Assembly: GCF_002836775.1 (NCBI RefSeq)
Contig: NZ_PJAQ01000068.1
Location: 248,001-312,000 of the forward strand
Length of the DNA: 64,000 nucleotides
Reading direction: 5' to 3'
Source of the DNA: Colwellia sp. 12G3
GTDB lineage: Bacteria > Pseudomonadota > Gammaproteobacteria > Enterobacterales > Alteromonadaceae
The position numbers and the translations under genes are program-made. Numbering within the stretch: the first letter of the stretch is position 1; each line of letters opens with the position of its first letter. This document shows, piece by piece, positions 24,007-32,638 of this stretch. Below the pieces are notes generated by a model. That model did no database searches. It was not told the origin of the DNA and saw only the letters and a program-made list of their open reading frames with translations.

Positions 24007-27000
24007 TTAGCTTTTTGATAGTTTTTTACCTTTTTCATCATAATAAAGGGCCTCGGTTTGATTCCCTGACTGATCATTTTTTAGCAATGCTTTAAGCTTT
24101 TTATTAGGATAATAATGACTTATTGATTTTAATCGGTTGTATTCATCATAATCATAAGAAGATTTCCAAACACCACCTTTATTTGCAACAGGTTCTCCAT
24201 TTACTCCAAAATACGCACGTCCGCTATTAAGATCAACTTCATCGTAATAAAACTCTAGTTTGTGATAATAATCATCAAAAAGAGCAGGTTTCCCTGCAGC
24301 AGTATAAGCTGCTTGTTCGATAATGAACCCTAAATAATTATACTTATATTTAACATATGCGTGATTACCACTTTCGCTTAAGAAGAGATCTGATTTCCCA
24401 GGAATCCTTTGCTCAATTAAATTTCCACTTGAATCATACTTAAACTTTATTACGAGGTAATTGTCTCTTATCGATTGCTCATGTTCTGAGCCGTTAGTAA
24501 TTTTTTTGATATGGCCTGATTCGTCATAAAAAAACATGATGGTATCAATGTTTTTCCAACTATTAATGGTGTTATTTTTAGATTTAATATCATGGATGTA
24601 TTGCTCCAATTGGCTTGCTCGGCCATTTTTGTCATATTTAATAACCATCCGGGCATAACCATTAGTGTTTTTTATTGGCGACCCTTTTACACCATATGTA
24701 GACCTTTGAATATTATTGCCTAAACTATCATACTCAAAAACAGTGCGAGCTGGCTTGTCGTCATTTCCAATTAATTCTCCAAGTATATTAGTCTGTATAG
24801 TTTCCGTGTTATTACCCCATTTATCATATTTTCTAATTTCAATATAAGAGTCGCTTTCAAAGATATTAACCTTTTTTATATTAAAACCTTTTTCGTCTTG
24901 TTCATATTTTATAACAGCAGGTACGGAAGATTTTAATGGTTGATTATTTATGGCTAAAAATGACTGAGTGGATACTTTTCCTCTTTCGGTGTAAGTATAC
25001 TCCTCTCCAAACCAAGCACGTTCTGGAACTTCAACCCTCTTACCAAAAGCATTTAAATAGTATTTTTTACTAATAAATCCTTCTTTGTTATAAAAATATT
25101 TATATTGGGATATACCAGAAATTTCTAATTTAAGTTTTGTGTCAGCTTTAAAATTCTGTAATTTATCTAGCATATTAAAAATATTTTCATAACCATAACT
25201 TTTACCTATGAATACATTTGACTGGTTTTTCTCAAATAGGTATTTATCAATTCTCTTGAGTTTTCTTGTATCAGTTTTTATATATACAGATAATAATTTA
25301 CCATCGGCAGTATATTTATACTCCCACAGGGCTGCATTGTCCTTTTCCTTGTTTTTTATCAATATTCCAAGACTATTTTGATAGCTTAGTTTTTTTAACA
25401 CGCCTCCTTGATAATCAAGTCGGTAGTATTTCCCTAAGTGTTCTTTTCTCTCTTCGTTTAACTCATAAATACCAAATGGTACGCTCCACTTTTCACCGAT
25501 ATTAGCGAAGTAATAGCTCTTAACTCGATTGTGATCCCAATAATAAATAGAACCGATCAATATAGGTAACACAAGAAAAGTAAAGGAAAAGCTAAAACGA
25601 ACATTGGTTTTATGCCGTCTAGATAACTTGAGATATTTTGCTAAACGGTTATCACTAATAATGCCATTTTTAAAATAACGCCAGCCTTCTTTGAGTATCC
25701 GGTTATCCTTAATGAGGTAATTATTTTTTTGTCCCGTACACCAACGTATAAACTGACCATCAACACTGTAGCGCCACTCTAAATAATCATTATTTTTTGC
25801 AACCCATTGCTTCAGTTCGTTCCAGTTAGCAAACAAACTATCATGTACTAATTTAATTGTTGTGTGGTCACCGTTATTGTTCGTACTAACAATTAAATTT
25901 GCATCAATAAATTGCTGAGCCAGTTTAAAAACTTGAGCAGCGTCTGCCTCTAATTTATTAATATCAACATGTTTAGCATATGGTAAAAATTCACCATTTA
26001 AACCAACGAAAGTATCAAAAAATTGAGCCGTTAATTTTTCAGAGGCTTGATTGTCTTTTAATACTTGAGTTGCTCTATAAGCAATGGCACCAGTAAGTCC
26101 ACCTAACTCTTTATAATGTTGGTACTGTAATTCCGTTGCATTAGGGTTTTCTAACGTAGCTTTGAGGTAAAGCTGCTCTAATAGAAACTCTACCATAGGA
26201 AGTGCATAAGGAGTTTTATATGCCTCATCCATGATGACTTTATCTAAGTCACCACCCTCGCCATCATGCTCAAAAGTAATCCCAGAAAATGCTGATTGTT
26301 CATGAATAATTGCTTGCCAATCATCTAGTTCAAGCTGTGATGCCACATTAGATATAACGGGTGAACTAAGTGCCTGATTATCTAACAAACGACCTAGGTA
26401 CTCATTACGGATTGCCAACACTATATCTAGCGGCTTCAATTGGTTTGCTAGGTCGTTTAAAGCTTTTAATGTAATAACAATACTTTCGTCTGCTTGGCTG
26501 AAAACCTCTTCAAACTGATCAAAATAAATTAAGCATGGAGGTGTATTATCGTCAACAAGAGCGCTAATTTTCTCAATGGCTTTAGTGGGAGAGTTCGTAA
26601 TGGTTAATATTAACTCTGCAATCGACAGCCCTTTTATCTCTAATTGCCAAGCTTTGTTTAACTCTTCTAAAAGAAAGCCGAGTAACCCAATATTTTCCGA
26701 TACTTTTGATGGTGTCGTATAAGCCCAATTAAATTGATTACTAACTCGCTCTAGTTTAGGTATTAACCCTGCTTTAATTAATGATGATTTTCCCGTACCA
26801 CTTGCACCACTGACAATTAGCAAACCTTGATTTTGTTTTAAATCTTCATACAAACGATTAACGTCTTTGCTTCTGCCAAAAAAGCGAATACTGTCTTCAT
26901 AATCAAAACTACTTAAGCCTTTAAATGGTGCCCAACGACCAAGAGGATCTCCATCGTAATTGTCACCTAATAGCTCACCAATTAAATTTTGTAGCCGAGT

Positions 27001-27573
27001 TTCTGTTACTAAACTCCCACCTAAGTCAGCAATTTTTTTACGTTGTTCTTGTGTTATCTCATTATCGTTTTGTATTGGATAACATATAGAAAATTGGGTA
27101 AATTGGTCTTGATTTTCTTCTACATAAACACAAACAGAATCAATCTTCTCGCATATATGGCTTATTGGCAGTACATGCCCTGATGTTAATATTTCGCCTG
27201 TGGCAAAGATTGGGAAAGCGAACTTACCTGGTTTTTTTAATACTACTCGCCACCAGCTTTCAAAAAGAGCGAGTGCATAGCCTAAACCACTGCTAGAACT
27301 TCCTTGGCTGAAATTGAAACTATCATCATGTTGTGTTGTTAAATTAATACCAGCACGAAAACGCTGGCGCTGGTCCAATTTATTTAATGAAACATAAGCG
27401 GCAATAGCACTACTATTTAAATAGCGTTGCTGATCTTGAAAAGATTGTGGAGTTAATTTTCGTTTAAGCGTTAAATTTAACTGCGCTTTAACTGACGGGT
27501 CACCAAATTGACTTTCTTGTGGGCGAACATTAGTTTGCAAGACTGTTGTTGTATTGGTGAGTATGTAAATCAT
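24007..27573 (-). CDS. Lon-like domain / nSTAND NTPase / transmembrane / YD-repeat protein
   Basis: 1188 residues. Residues about 92-150 look like a Lon (S16) fold: SSSSGLGYALALFES, then FATGEILTSGHVLPISHICE like Lon's TGEVTLxGRVLPIGGLKEK. The Lon catalytic lysine position appears to be Cys141, so activity is doubtful. The NTPase follows: FKGLSSFDYEDSIRFFGR (217-234), Walker A SGASGTGKSS (255-264), Walker B CLIYFDQFEEVF (347-358), and LVHDSLFANW (575-584), typical of nSTAND1. A span lies at 659-679, then about ten YD-type repeats (FEYDSLGNNIQRST). STAND NTPases often sense invaders and trigger effectors. Here the YD repeats beyond the membrane may be the sensor. Start context is weak. Confidence 0.75.
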   Translation of the reverse strand: MIYILTNTTTVLQTNVRPQESQFGDPSVKAQLNLTLKRKLTPQSFQDQQRYLNSSAIAAYVSLNKLDQRQRFRAGINLTTQHDDSFNFSQGSSSSGLGYALALFESWWRVVLKKPGKFAFPIFATGEILTSGHVLPISHICEKIDSVCVYVEENQDQFTQFSICYPIQNDNEITQEQRKKIADLGGSLVTETRLQNLIGELLGDNYDGDPLGRWAPFKGLSSFDYEDSIRFFGRSKDVNRLYEDLKQNQGLLIVSGASGTGKSSLIKAGLIPKLERVSNQFNWAYTTPSKVSENIGLLGFLLEELNKAWQLEIKGLSIAELILTITNSPTKAIEKISALVDDNTPPCLIYFDQFEEVFSQADESIVITLKALNDLANQLKPLDIVLAIRNEYLGRLLDNQALSSPVISNVASQLELDDWQAIIHEQSAFSGITFEHDGEGGDLDKVIMDEAYKTPYALPMVEFLLEQLYLKATLENPNATELQYQHYKELGGLTGAIAYRATQVLKDNQASEKLTAQFFDTFVGLNGEFLPYAKHVDINKLEADAAQVFKLAQQFIDANLIVSTNNNGDHTTIKLVHDSLFANWNELKQWVAKNNDYLEWRYSVDGQFIRWCTGQKNNYLIKDNRILKEGWRYFKNGIISDNRLAKYLKLSRRHKTNVRFSFSFTFLVLPILIGSIYYWDHNRVKSYYFANIGEKWSVPFGIYELNEERKEHLGKYYRLDYQGGVLKKLSYQNSLGILIKNKEKDNAALWEYKYTADGKLLSVYIKTDTRKLKRIDKYLFEKNQSNVFIGKSYGYENIFNMLDKLQNFKADTKLKLEISGISQYKYFYNKEGFISKKYYLNAFGKRVEVPERAWFGEEYTYTERGKVSTQSFLAINNQPLKSSVPAVIKYEQDEKGFNIKKVNIFESDSYIEIRKYDKWGNNTETIQTNILGELIGNDDKPARTVFEYDSLGNNIQRSTYGVKGSPIKNTNGYARMVIKYDKNGRASQLEQYIHDIKSKNNTINSWKNIDTIMFFYDESGHIKKITNGSEHEQSIRDNYLVIKFKYDSSGNLIEQRIPGKSDLFLSESGNHAYVKYKYNYLGFIIEQAAYTAAGKPALFDDYYHKLEFYYDEVDLNSGRAYFGVNGEPVANKGGVWKSSYDYDEYNRLKSISHYYPNKKLKALLKNDQSGNQTEALYYDEKGKKLSKS

Positions 27574-27827
27574 TAGTTTAAAATTTTAACCGTCAATTTG
27601 TATATCATTATCTACATTACCATGAGCTGACTTTTCTCTAGTGGTTTTAATTACTCACTATCTTTTATCTCTAGGACTAAACAAGTCAATTTTGCTAAGC
27701 AGGATAAAAATTATAGCGCTATTGTATCAACGCTATAAAGATTTAATGCCGCCATTTAACAAAGTAGATCATTCAATTACATGTTAGATAAAACCTAGCC
27801 AACAATGCACTCAAATTTAGATGTTTT
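27574..27827. other. Intergenic region upstream of the nSTAND gene
   Basis: AT-rich. It presumably holds the promoter of the leftward nSTAND gene; I see no distinct operator or hairpin. Confidence 0.3.
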
Positions 27828-28511
27828 TTAATTAATATTAACAGATACAAAAACATCATGCTTTTTACCAACTAACTGGTTGCCGCTAGCATGCCAACTC
27901 ACTAAAACCTTAACGTGCGAGCCAACTGGGTGCCCTTTGCGCGCTGCTCTTGAGCAATTTATTTTATAGCCAGCGGGGAAGTTCCCATCTTTACCTGTTG
28001 AAACTAAGCTCGTAGGACTAGTCCTTCCATGCTCAATACGAGCAATACAAACATCACGATCTGCATCATCTTTAGCAAGCCCCCACTCAACATCACGGCT
28101 TTCATCCCTAAATAGCATTACCGTATCTTGCCATTGACTGAGCGGCTTAAACATTTCAGTAGCATCACTATAACCCCAGTGACCTGTTGCATTAAGTTCG
28201 CTTTTATATTTGCAAATAGCTATGTTTTCAAATTTTCTGATCTCATTAGCGCAATTACTAACAGCTAAAATGTAATGCTCCGTTGCAAGCCATTCGTTTT
28301 GTACATTTCTTAATGCCACTTTAAAGGGGGTGCTATATTCACTATGCGTTGTATTGCGGGATGCATCATAGTGAGTATTCCAGCGGTAAACGGGATCTTT
28401 AGTTTTCCCTATGTATACTTGTCCATTAATCTTATGAGCATAAATAACAAAAAGGGCGGCCTTTACTTGGTTTGCTGTTAAGCCATTACATAATCTAAAA
28501 GTTGTTTGCAT
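27828..28511 (-). CDS. GIY-YIG nuclease domain protein
   Basis: 227 residues. VIYAHKINGQVYIGKTKDPV with RWNTHY (22-48) is the GIY-YIG core with its downstream arginine, and the glutamate in RKFENIAI would be the metal ligand. The C-terminal half contains RAARKGHPVG and similar motifs of the basic NUMOD-like DNA-binding type seen in homing or phage nucleases. Its ATG shares one base with the preceding stop (TAATG), so it is translationally coupled to the Cys/His-rich gene before it. Role: nicking of foreign or mobile DNA is possible but unproven. Confidence 0.75.
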   Translation of the reverse strand: MQTTFRLCNGLTANQVKAALFVIYAHKINGQVYIGKTKDPVYRWNTHYDASRNTTHSEYSTPFKVALRNVQNEWLATEHYILAVSNCANEIRKFENIAICKYKSELNATGHWGYSDATEMFKPLSQWQDTVMLFRDESRDVEWGLAKDDADRDVCIARIEHGRTSPTSLVSTGKDGNFPAGYKINCSRAARKGHPVGSHVKVLVSWHASGNQLVGKKHDVFVSVNIN

Positions 28512-29059
28512 TATTTTACCCTCATCATTTCAAGATGTTGCTTTTTGGCCTTTGGTGTATGCACTTTTTTCAAGGTGAGATTTTGGTTATTTATCATCAC
28601 CAAGCTGCCCAAATATTCAGCAATAAAATCATAATAATCTGGGTAAGTGTAATCATGCTCCCTTACGTTACCAGCTAAGGTGTTAAGGGTAATTTTAGCC
28701 TCACCCTTTTTGATGATTTTAATTCGAGAAATTATGCCAACAGTCCACTTATTAGGCACATCTTTTGTGCTTATAACAGGGGGCGAATCATCAGGGTAAA
28801 AACATTGATGTTTATTCCAAGGCGCACCCAGCTCATCAAGCCAAACGCTGCCCCCGTTATGCCTGACAAAATAAATTTCACTTTGGCAATACTGGCAAGT
28901 AGTAGGCGAACATACATCATCATGTTTGTATTCCTGTACGGTGCTGTTATATGTTCTAGGTTGGAAAGCGTAGCTTTCAGTTAATGAGCCACCGCCTAAA
29001 TGACCTTCACCACCAAATCCGCAAGTACAACCAGCACTATGATTATGAGAATTACACAT
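28511..29059 (-). CDS. Cys/His-rich protein coupled to the GIY-YIG nuclease
   Basis: 182 residues from ATG 29059, preceded by AAGGAAG. The N-terminus, MCNSHNHSAGCTCGFGGEGH, and CSPTTCQYCQSEIYFVRHNG suggest zinc sites. The C-terminal half looks like a beta-rich domain with a basic end. It overlaps the GIY-YIG gene by one base, so the two probably form a stoichiometric pair. I recognise this MCNSHNHSAGCTCGFGG start only as a conserved hypothetical type. Confidence 0.65.
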   Translation of the reverse strand: MCNSHNHSAGCTCGFGGEGHLGGGSLTESYAFQPRTYNSTVQEYKHDDVCSPTTCQYCQSEIYFVRHNGGSVWLDELGAPWNKHQCFYPDDSPPVISTKDVPNKWTVGIISRIKIIKKGEAKITLNTLAGNVREHDYTYPDYYDFIAEYLGSLVMINNQNLTLKKVHTPKAKKQHLEMMRVK

Positions 29060-29361
29060 ATTTACTTCCTTAATATTTTTCAATAGTTTCAGTGCTCTTT
29101 TTGAGTTAAAACTTATAGTTAGTTAATTTCTTTATGTTCTGTATAGGTAAACAACCTACATTGATAAGAATTAACAAATTAATTTAAAAACATTAGAAAC
29201 AGCCATTAAGATATTGTAATCAAGGTGCTTTTTACGCGTTTATTTAAAGAATCTTATAAAGCAAGGTGATTTTTTGACTAAGGGAGGTTTAGTGATGTTT
29301 AGATCTGTTGATTTATAAAGATAAGGAAATTAATGTTTGGGAGTATTTTTTCAGGTGTTGA

Positions 29362-29404
29362 TTGGCTTTATGTAATTCGAGTATACAAAATCACATAAAG
29401 CCAA
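29362..29404. repeat. 12-bp inverted repeat in a 400-base gene-free stretch
   Basis: TTGGCTTTATGT (29362-29373) and ACATAAAGCCAA (29393-29404) are perfect inverted arms 19 bases apart, with CAGGTG outside each arm. No T-run follows on either strand, so a protein-binding site or relic is more likely than a terminator. The rest of 29060-29490 holds no gene. Confidence 0.6.
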
Positions 29405-29490
29405 CAGGTGAAATAGATAGGGGTGGGGACGAAAGTTAATGAATATAAGAGCAAACATTATCCTTCCATCTATGGTGTTTATTTACAATT

Positions 29491-30078
29491 TTAATTGTCG
29501 TTCATAAGAATATTTATACTAATTTTACCTTTGATCCCTTTCATGTTTGCACTATTACTCAAATAGCCACTTCCTTCAGCAGACGTGCCTTCTTCATCAA
29601 CATATATAGTGGCAGTTAATAGATCTTCACCGTCATTTAGAATAGAAATATCTAATGACTTACCAAGATATGATGATAATGAACTCTTCATTTGAGTGCT
29701 GTTATCTGTATTGGGAGTAAGATATAAGTCAACTTCATTATCTGAGCCTATCACACGCCTTACATCTAATATAAAGCCAGCGCCACCAAAGTTAATAGGT
29801 TGAGAAAACCATTCGGCTAATGAGGTTCCTGATGCTGCGAGCAATACCGTTTCAGCAAATTCGTATAGTTTTTCTTTCTTTTGTCTCTTAAAGGGAATGA
29901 TATTTTCTGTAGATTGTTCAGCAGATGAGCCTACTTTCGCAATAAGTATATCAAGTTCATCTTGCAATGATTTAGGTACACCTTCAGCTAATTCTTTTTC
30001 TACCTCATTAACCATATCGTTAAAAACATCGTTTTCATGCATTAATAAAATCTGCTTAGTTAAATCTATCTTTTTCAT
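29491..30078 (-). CDS. Partner protein of the ECF-like sigma factor (possible regulator)
   Basis: 195 residues. The N-terminal 60 residues are helical and acidic (LTKQILLMHENDVFNDMVNE), and the C-terminal two thirds are predicted beta-rich (AGFILDVRRVIGSDNEVDLY). It has no membrane span. The start overlaps the sigma-factor stop by 4 bases (ATGA), so the two are co-translated. Genes in this position often encode anti-sigma factors or effectors of the sigma regulon, but I recognise no known anti-sigma fold. Confidence 0.55.
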   Translation of the reverse strand: MKKIDLTKQILLMHENDVFNDMVNEVEKELAEGVPKSLQDELDILIAKVGSSAEQSTENIIPFKRQKKEKLYEFAETVLLAASGTSLAEWFSQPINFGGAGFILDVRRVIGSDNEVDLYLTPNTDNSTQMKSSLSSYLGKSLDISILNDGEDLLTATIYVDEEGTSAEGSGYLSNSANMKGIKGKISINILMNDN

Positions 30079-30761
30079 GTCCTTGCCTCTGAATGATCTA
30101 TTAGTTCTCGTAAAAACTGGATTTGCTCATGCGGATTAGTTACGACAACACCATGGGGTTGGGTACACAAAGATACTTTATCAATAAATCGTTTCAATTC
30201 TTGCGTTGGATTGCTAGAACTGTAGCCAATATGAACAGCTAATTTATTTAATGGTAAATCATATTCATTAAAGCTCCAAAAAGCCGCCTCGAAAAATTCT
30301 CGTCTATCAAAATTAGATATATTAAGAAGTAATTTATCAAAACAACGTTTTATCCATTGATATGCTTCTTTTACAAAAATATATTGTTCTGGGCTTTCAA
30401 CTTGTGAAAGTGCTATTTCACTTTCACAAGTATCTTCAATTTGATTGTTTTGAATGTTTTCATACTTATTACCTGAAGATTCACTTTCTGCTTTAGTTAA
30501 TCTTCGATTAAAGCCCAAAACTTTCAGCTGATCCAAATAACAAGAATGGACAGCTTGACTTATATAACTAGTTATCATTTTTCGCTCATCTTCAGATTCA
30601 AACTTATTTTCATCAAAAAAGTTCTGCTTAAATAACTTAAGGAATACCTCTTGAACAATATCATCAACAAAACCTTTGTGGTCTGGAGATTTTATTTTCC
30701 AAGACGTTATTTTCTTGATTAACAACAAGTACTCCGCTAACTCCTTATTGTTCGCTCTCAT
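30075..30761 (-). CDS. ECF-like sigma-70 family protein
   Basis: 228 residues from ATG 30761, chosen for AAGGAT upstream; an ATG at 30782 is also in frame but lacks a ribosome site. Residues about 30-45 (GFVDDIVQEVFLKLFKQ) match sigma region 2 (the DxxQExFLKLF motif for core binding). A region-4-like part near 155-195 has YDLPLNKLAVHIGYSSSNPT in the helix-turn-helix position. An acidic linker separates the parts. It is coupled to the 195-residue partner. It could direct expression of the accessory genes. Confidence 0.65.
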   Translation of the reverse strand: MRANNKELAEYLLLIKKITSWKIKSPDHKGFVDDIVQEVFLKLFKQNFFDENKFESEDERKMITSYISQAVHSCYLDQLKVLGFNRRLTKAESESSGNKYENIQNNQIEDTCESEIALSQVESPEQYIFVKEAYQWIKRCFDKLLLNISNFDRREFFEAAFWSFNEYDLPLNKLAVHIGYSSSNPTQELKRFIDKVSLCTQPHGVVVTNPHEQIQFLRELIDHSEART

Positions 30762-30782
30762 GAAGTTACTATCCTTATTCAT

Positions 30783-31093
30783 TTAATTAATACAGATGAA
30801 ATATCAGTATATGGCATTAAAGAGTTCATTCAAATTAAATGAGTTGTACAATTCTTAACATAGAGGGTAAGTGCTTTATAACCTGCCCTTTTATCAGATA
30901 ACTTCGCCAGAGCGATTGAAGCCTATAACCATGTAACCTATGACTTTACTAGCATCACCTAACCAAACGCGGCCAAAACTAGGGGATGGATAAGTTTTTC
31001 ATTCGTTTAATTACCTAAGTTTTCGTGTTCATATAGTAAAACTAGCTATTGATGTGAAAGTTAACATTTAATTAAAACAAGACGAATCATTAC
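30783..31093. other. Intergenic stretch between the sigma factor and integrase genes
   Basis: No gene seen. It holds TTAACATTTAATTAAA at about 31067-31078, a block also found in the duplicated leaders at 22.6 and 23.8 kb. It may be coincidental AT-rich sequence. Confidence 0.3.
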
Positions 31094-32368
31094 TTAGTCA
31101 GTTATTAATTCATCCATGTGATCAGCCCATTTCTGAAGCCATATTTTGCATCTACTTTCATATTTATGAAGATCATAGGTACCCTCAATTCCTGAGCGTG
31201 CATGCCCTAAAACGGCTTCACCAACCTCATTAGGACAATCCAACCGAGATAAACCCGTTCGCACTGTACGCCTTAAATCATGGGGAACCCAGTGGTCGAT
31301 ATCGAGCATTTTATCATCTCTACGCATTAACCAAGCTTGCTCTGTTATAGCTTTTTGTTGGATAGGTAACTTTGTCTTGAACGACGGAAAAAGGTACTTC
31401 CCCGTTTCTAACTTTAACTGTCGAAGAAAATCCATCGCTTGCTTAGATAATTGAACATAACGTTCAACATCAGTTTTTGTCGCTTTGAGGTGCCATGTTG
31501 CCTTATTTAAATCGATATCATCCCATTCTGCACTTGATACTTCGCCTGTACGGCAACCTGTCCATAGAGTAAACCGAAGAATTCGTTTTTGGGTTTGAGT
31601 AAAAGCTGAGCTTGGTAACCAGTTTAATAATTTTGCCAACTCATTGTCAGATAATACTCGCTGTCCTTTTTTAGATGTTAAGCGAATTTTTGCTTGTCGA
31701 AGGCTATTTTTCGCTAATAATGCAGGGTTAGCAAATTCATCAGGAAATTTCTCAATCCCTATAGAGTATTCATAAGCCGCTGTAAATTCTCTCAGCACGT
31801 TACCAGCTTGGACATTTGAGCCTCGTTCAACTATTCCCATAATCATATTAACGATATTTTTTCGGGTAACGTCCTCAGCATATCGATCACCTAACTCTTT
31901 TACCGCATCACAGTATAGTGTTCTTCTAGTTTCGGATTGTCCCTTCTTCTTTCTTGCACCAGCTATGACCTTGCCGTTAACTGTACGATCTTCGATATAC
32001 TGAGATAAATAAAGTTCTATAACATCGGCTACTGTCATTCTTGATGACAGCTTTTCCTCAATTATAGCTTTATCCTTTTTAGCTTTTTTTTGTTCACTAG
32101 CGGGGCAACGGCCATCAGTACGAATAACTTTTAACTCTTGCAACTTCACTCTAGCTTCGGCTAGCGATGTTGAAGGAAAACGACCTATTTTAATCTGGCA
32201 CAGCTTATTTGTAATTGGGCTTTTATATCGATAGAAAAAAGACTTCGTACCAGACTTATTACATGACACACGCAAGCCTTCATTCTCTTCAATATCAGAA
32301 AGATATTTGTCTTCAGGCTTCATTGCTTTAATTGTCGCTGCGTTTAAAGGTTTTCGTTCTTTTAGCAT
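31094..32368 (-). CDS. Tyrosine integrase of the DUF4102 (P4-like) type
   Basis: 424 residues. The N-terminal DUF4102 arm-binding domain shows LSDIEENEGLRVSCNKSGTK and FFYRYK. Catalytic residues: first Arg in WTGCRTGEVSSAEW, beta-hairpin lysine in HLKATKTDVERYV, PHDLRRTVRTGLSRL as the HxxR box, LGHARSGIEGTYDLHKYE with the final Tyr. This family integrates genomic islands, typically at fixed sites. It sits 270 bases from mutS at the island's right edge, with possible core sites immediately upstream (32465-32525). Confidence 0.9.
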   Translation of the reverse strand: MLKERKPLNAATIKAMKPEDKYLSDIEENEGLRVSCNKSGTKSFFYRYKSPITNKLCQIKIGRFPSTSLAEARVKLQELKVIRTDGRCPASEQKKAKKDKAIIEEKLSSRMTVADVIELYLSQYIEDRTVNGKVIAGARKKKGQSETRRTLYCDAVKELGDRYAEDVTRKNIVNMIMGIVERGSNVQAGNVLREFTAAYEYSIGIEKFPDEFANPALLAKNSLRQAKIRLTSKKGQRVLSDNELAKLLNWLPSSAFTQTQKRILRFTLWTGCRTGEVSSAEWDDIDLNKATWHLKATKTDVERYVQLSKQAMDFLRQLKLETGKYLFPSFKTKLPIQQKAITEQAWLMRRDDKMLDIDHWVPHDLRRTVRTGLSRLDCPNEVGEAVLGHARSGIEGTYDLHKYESRCKIWLQKWADHMDELITD

Positions 32369-32464
32369 TTAATTACGTCCTTATTCATTGCAGGTATAGC
32401 ACTAACTTTTTAATATCAGTATGATTGCATTTATAACTTAGAATGTTAGTAAACTAGCAGATCT

Positions 32465-32525
32465 GGTGTAGGTTTTTTAATGGTTCGATTATACACTAAA
32501 AAAACCTATACCAAAACCTACACTT
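32465..32525. promoter_or_regulatory. Putative integrase core-type sites and right attachment region
   Basis: GGTGTAGGTTTTTT (32465-32478) and AAAAAACCTATACC (32499-32512) form a 14-bp inverted pair with one mismatch, 20 bases apart. A third degenerate copy, AAAACCTACACTT, follows at 32513-32525. Paired inverted sites around a short centre are the layout of tyrosine recombinase core sites, and 32498-32511 is also found at 8061. Confidence 0.5.
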
Positions 32526-32638
32526 ATTAGTGGGATTACATGGAATAAATTGAAATTTCAGTTTATTTCACTAGATTACAACAAACACACAAATAGCCAC
32601 GCAGTAGGCTGTACAGAACTAAAAAGTGTAATAAAAAC

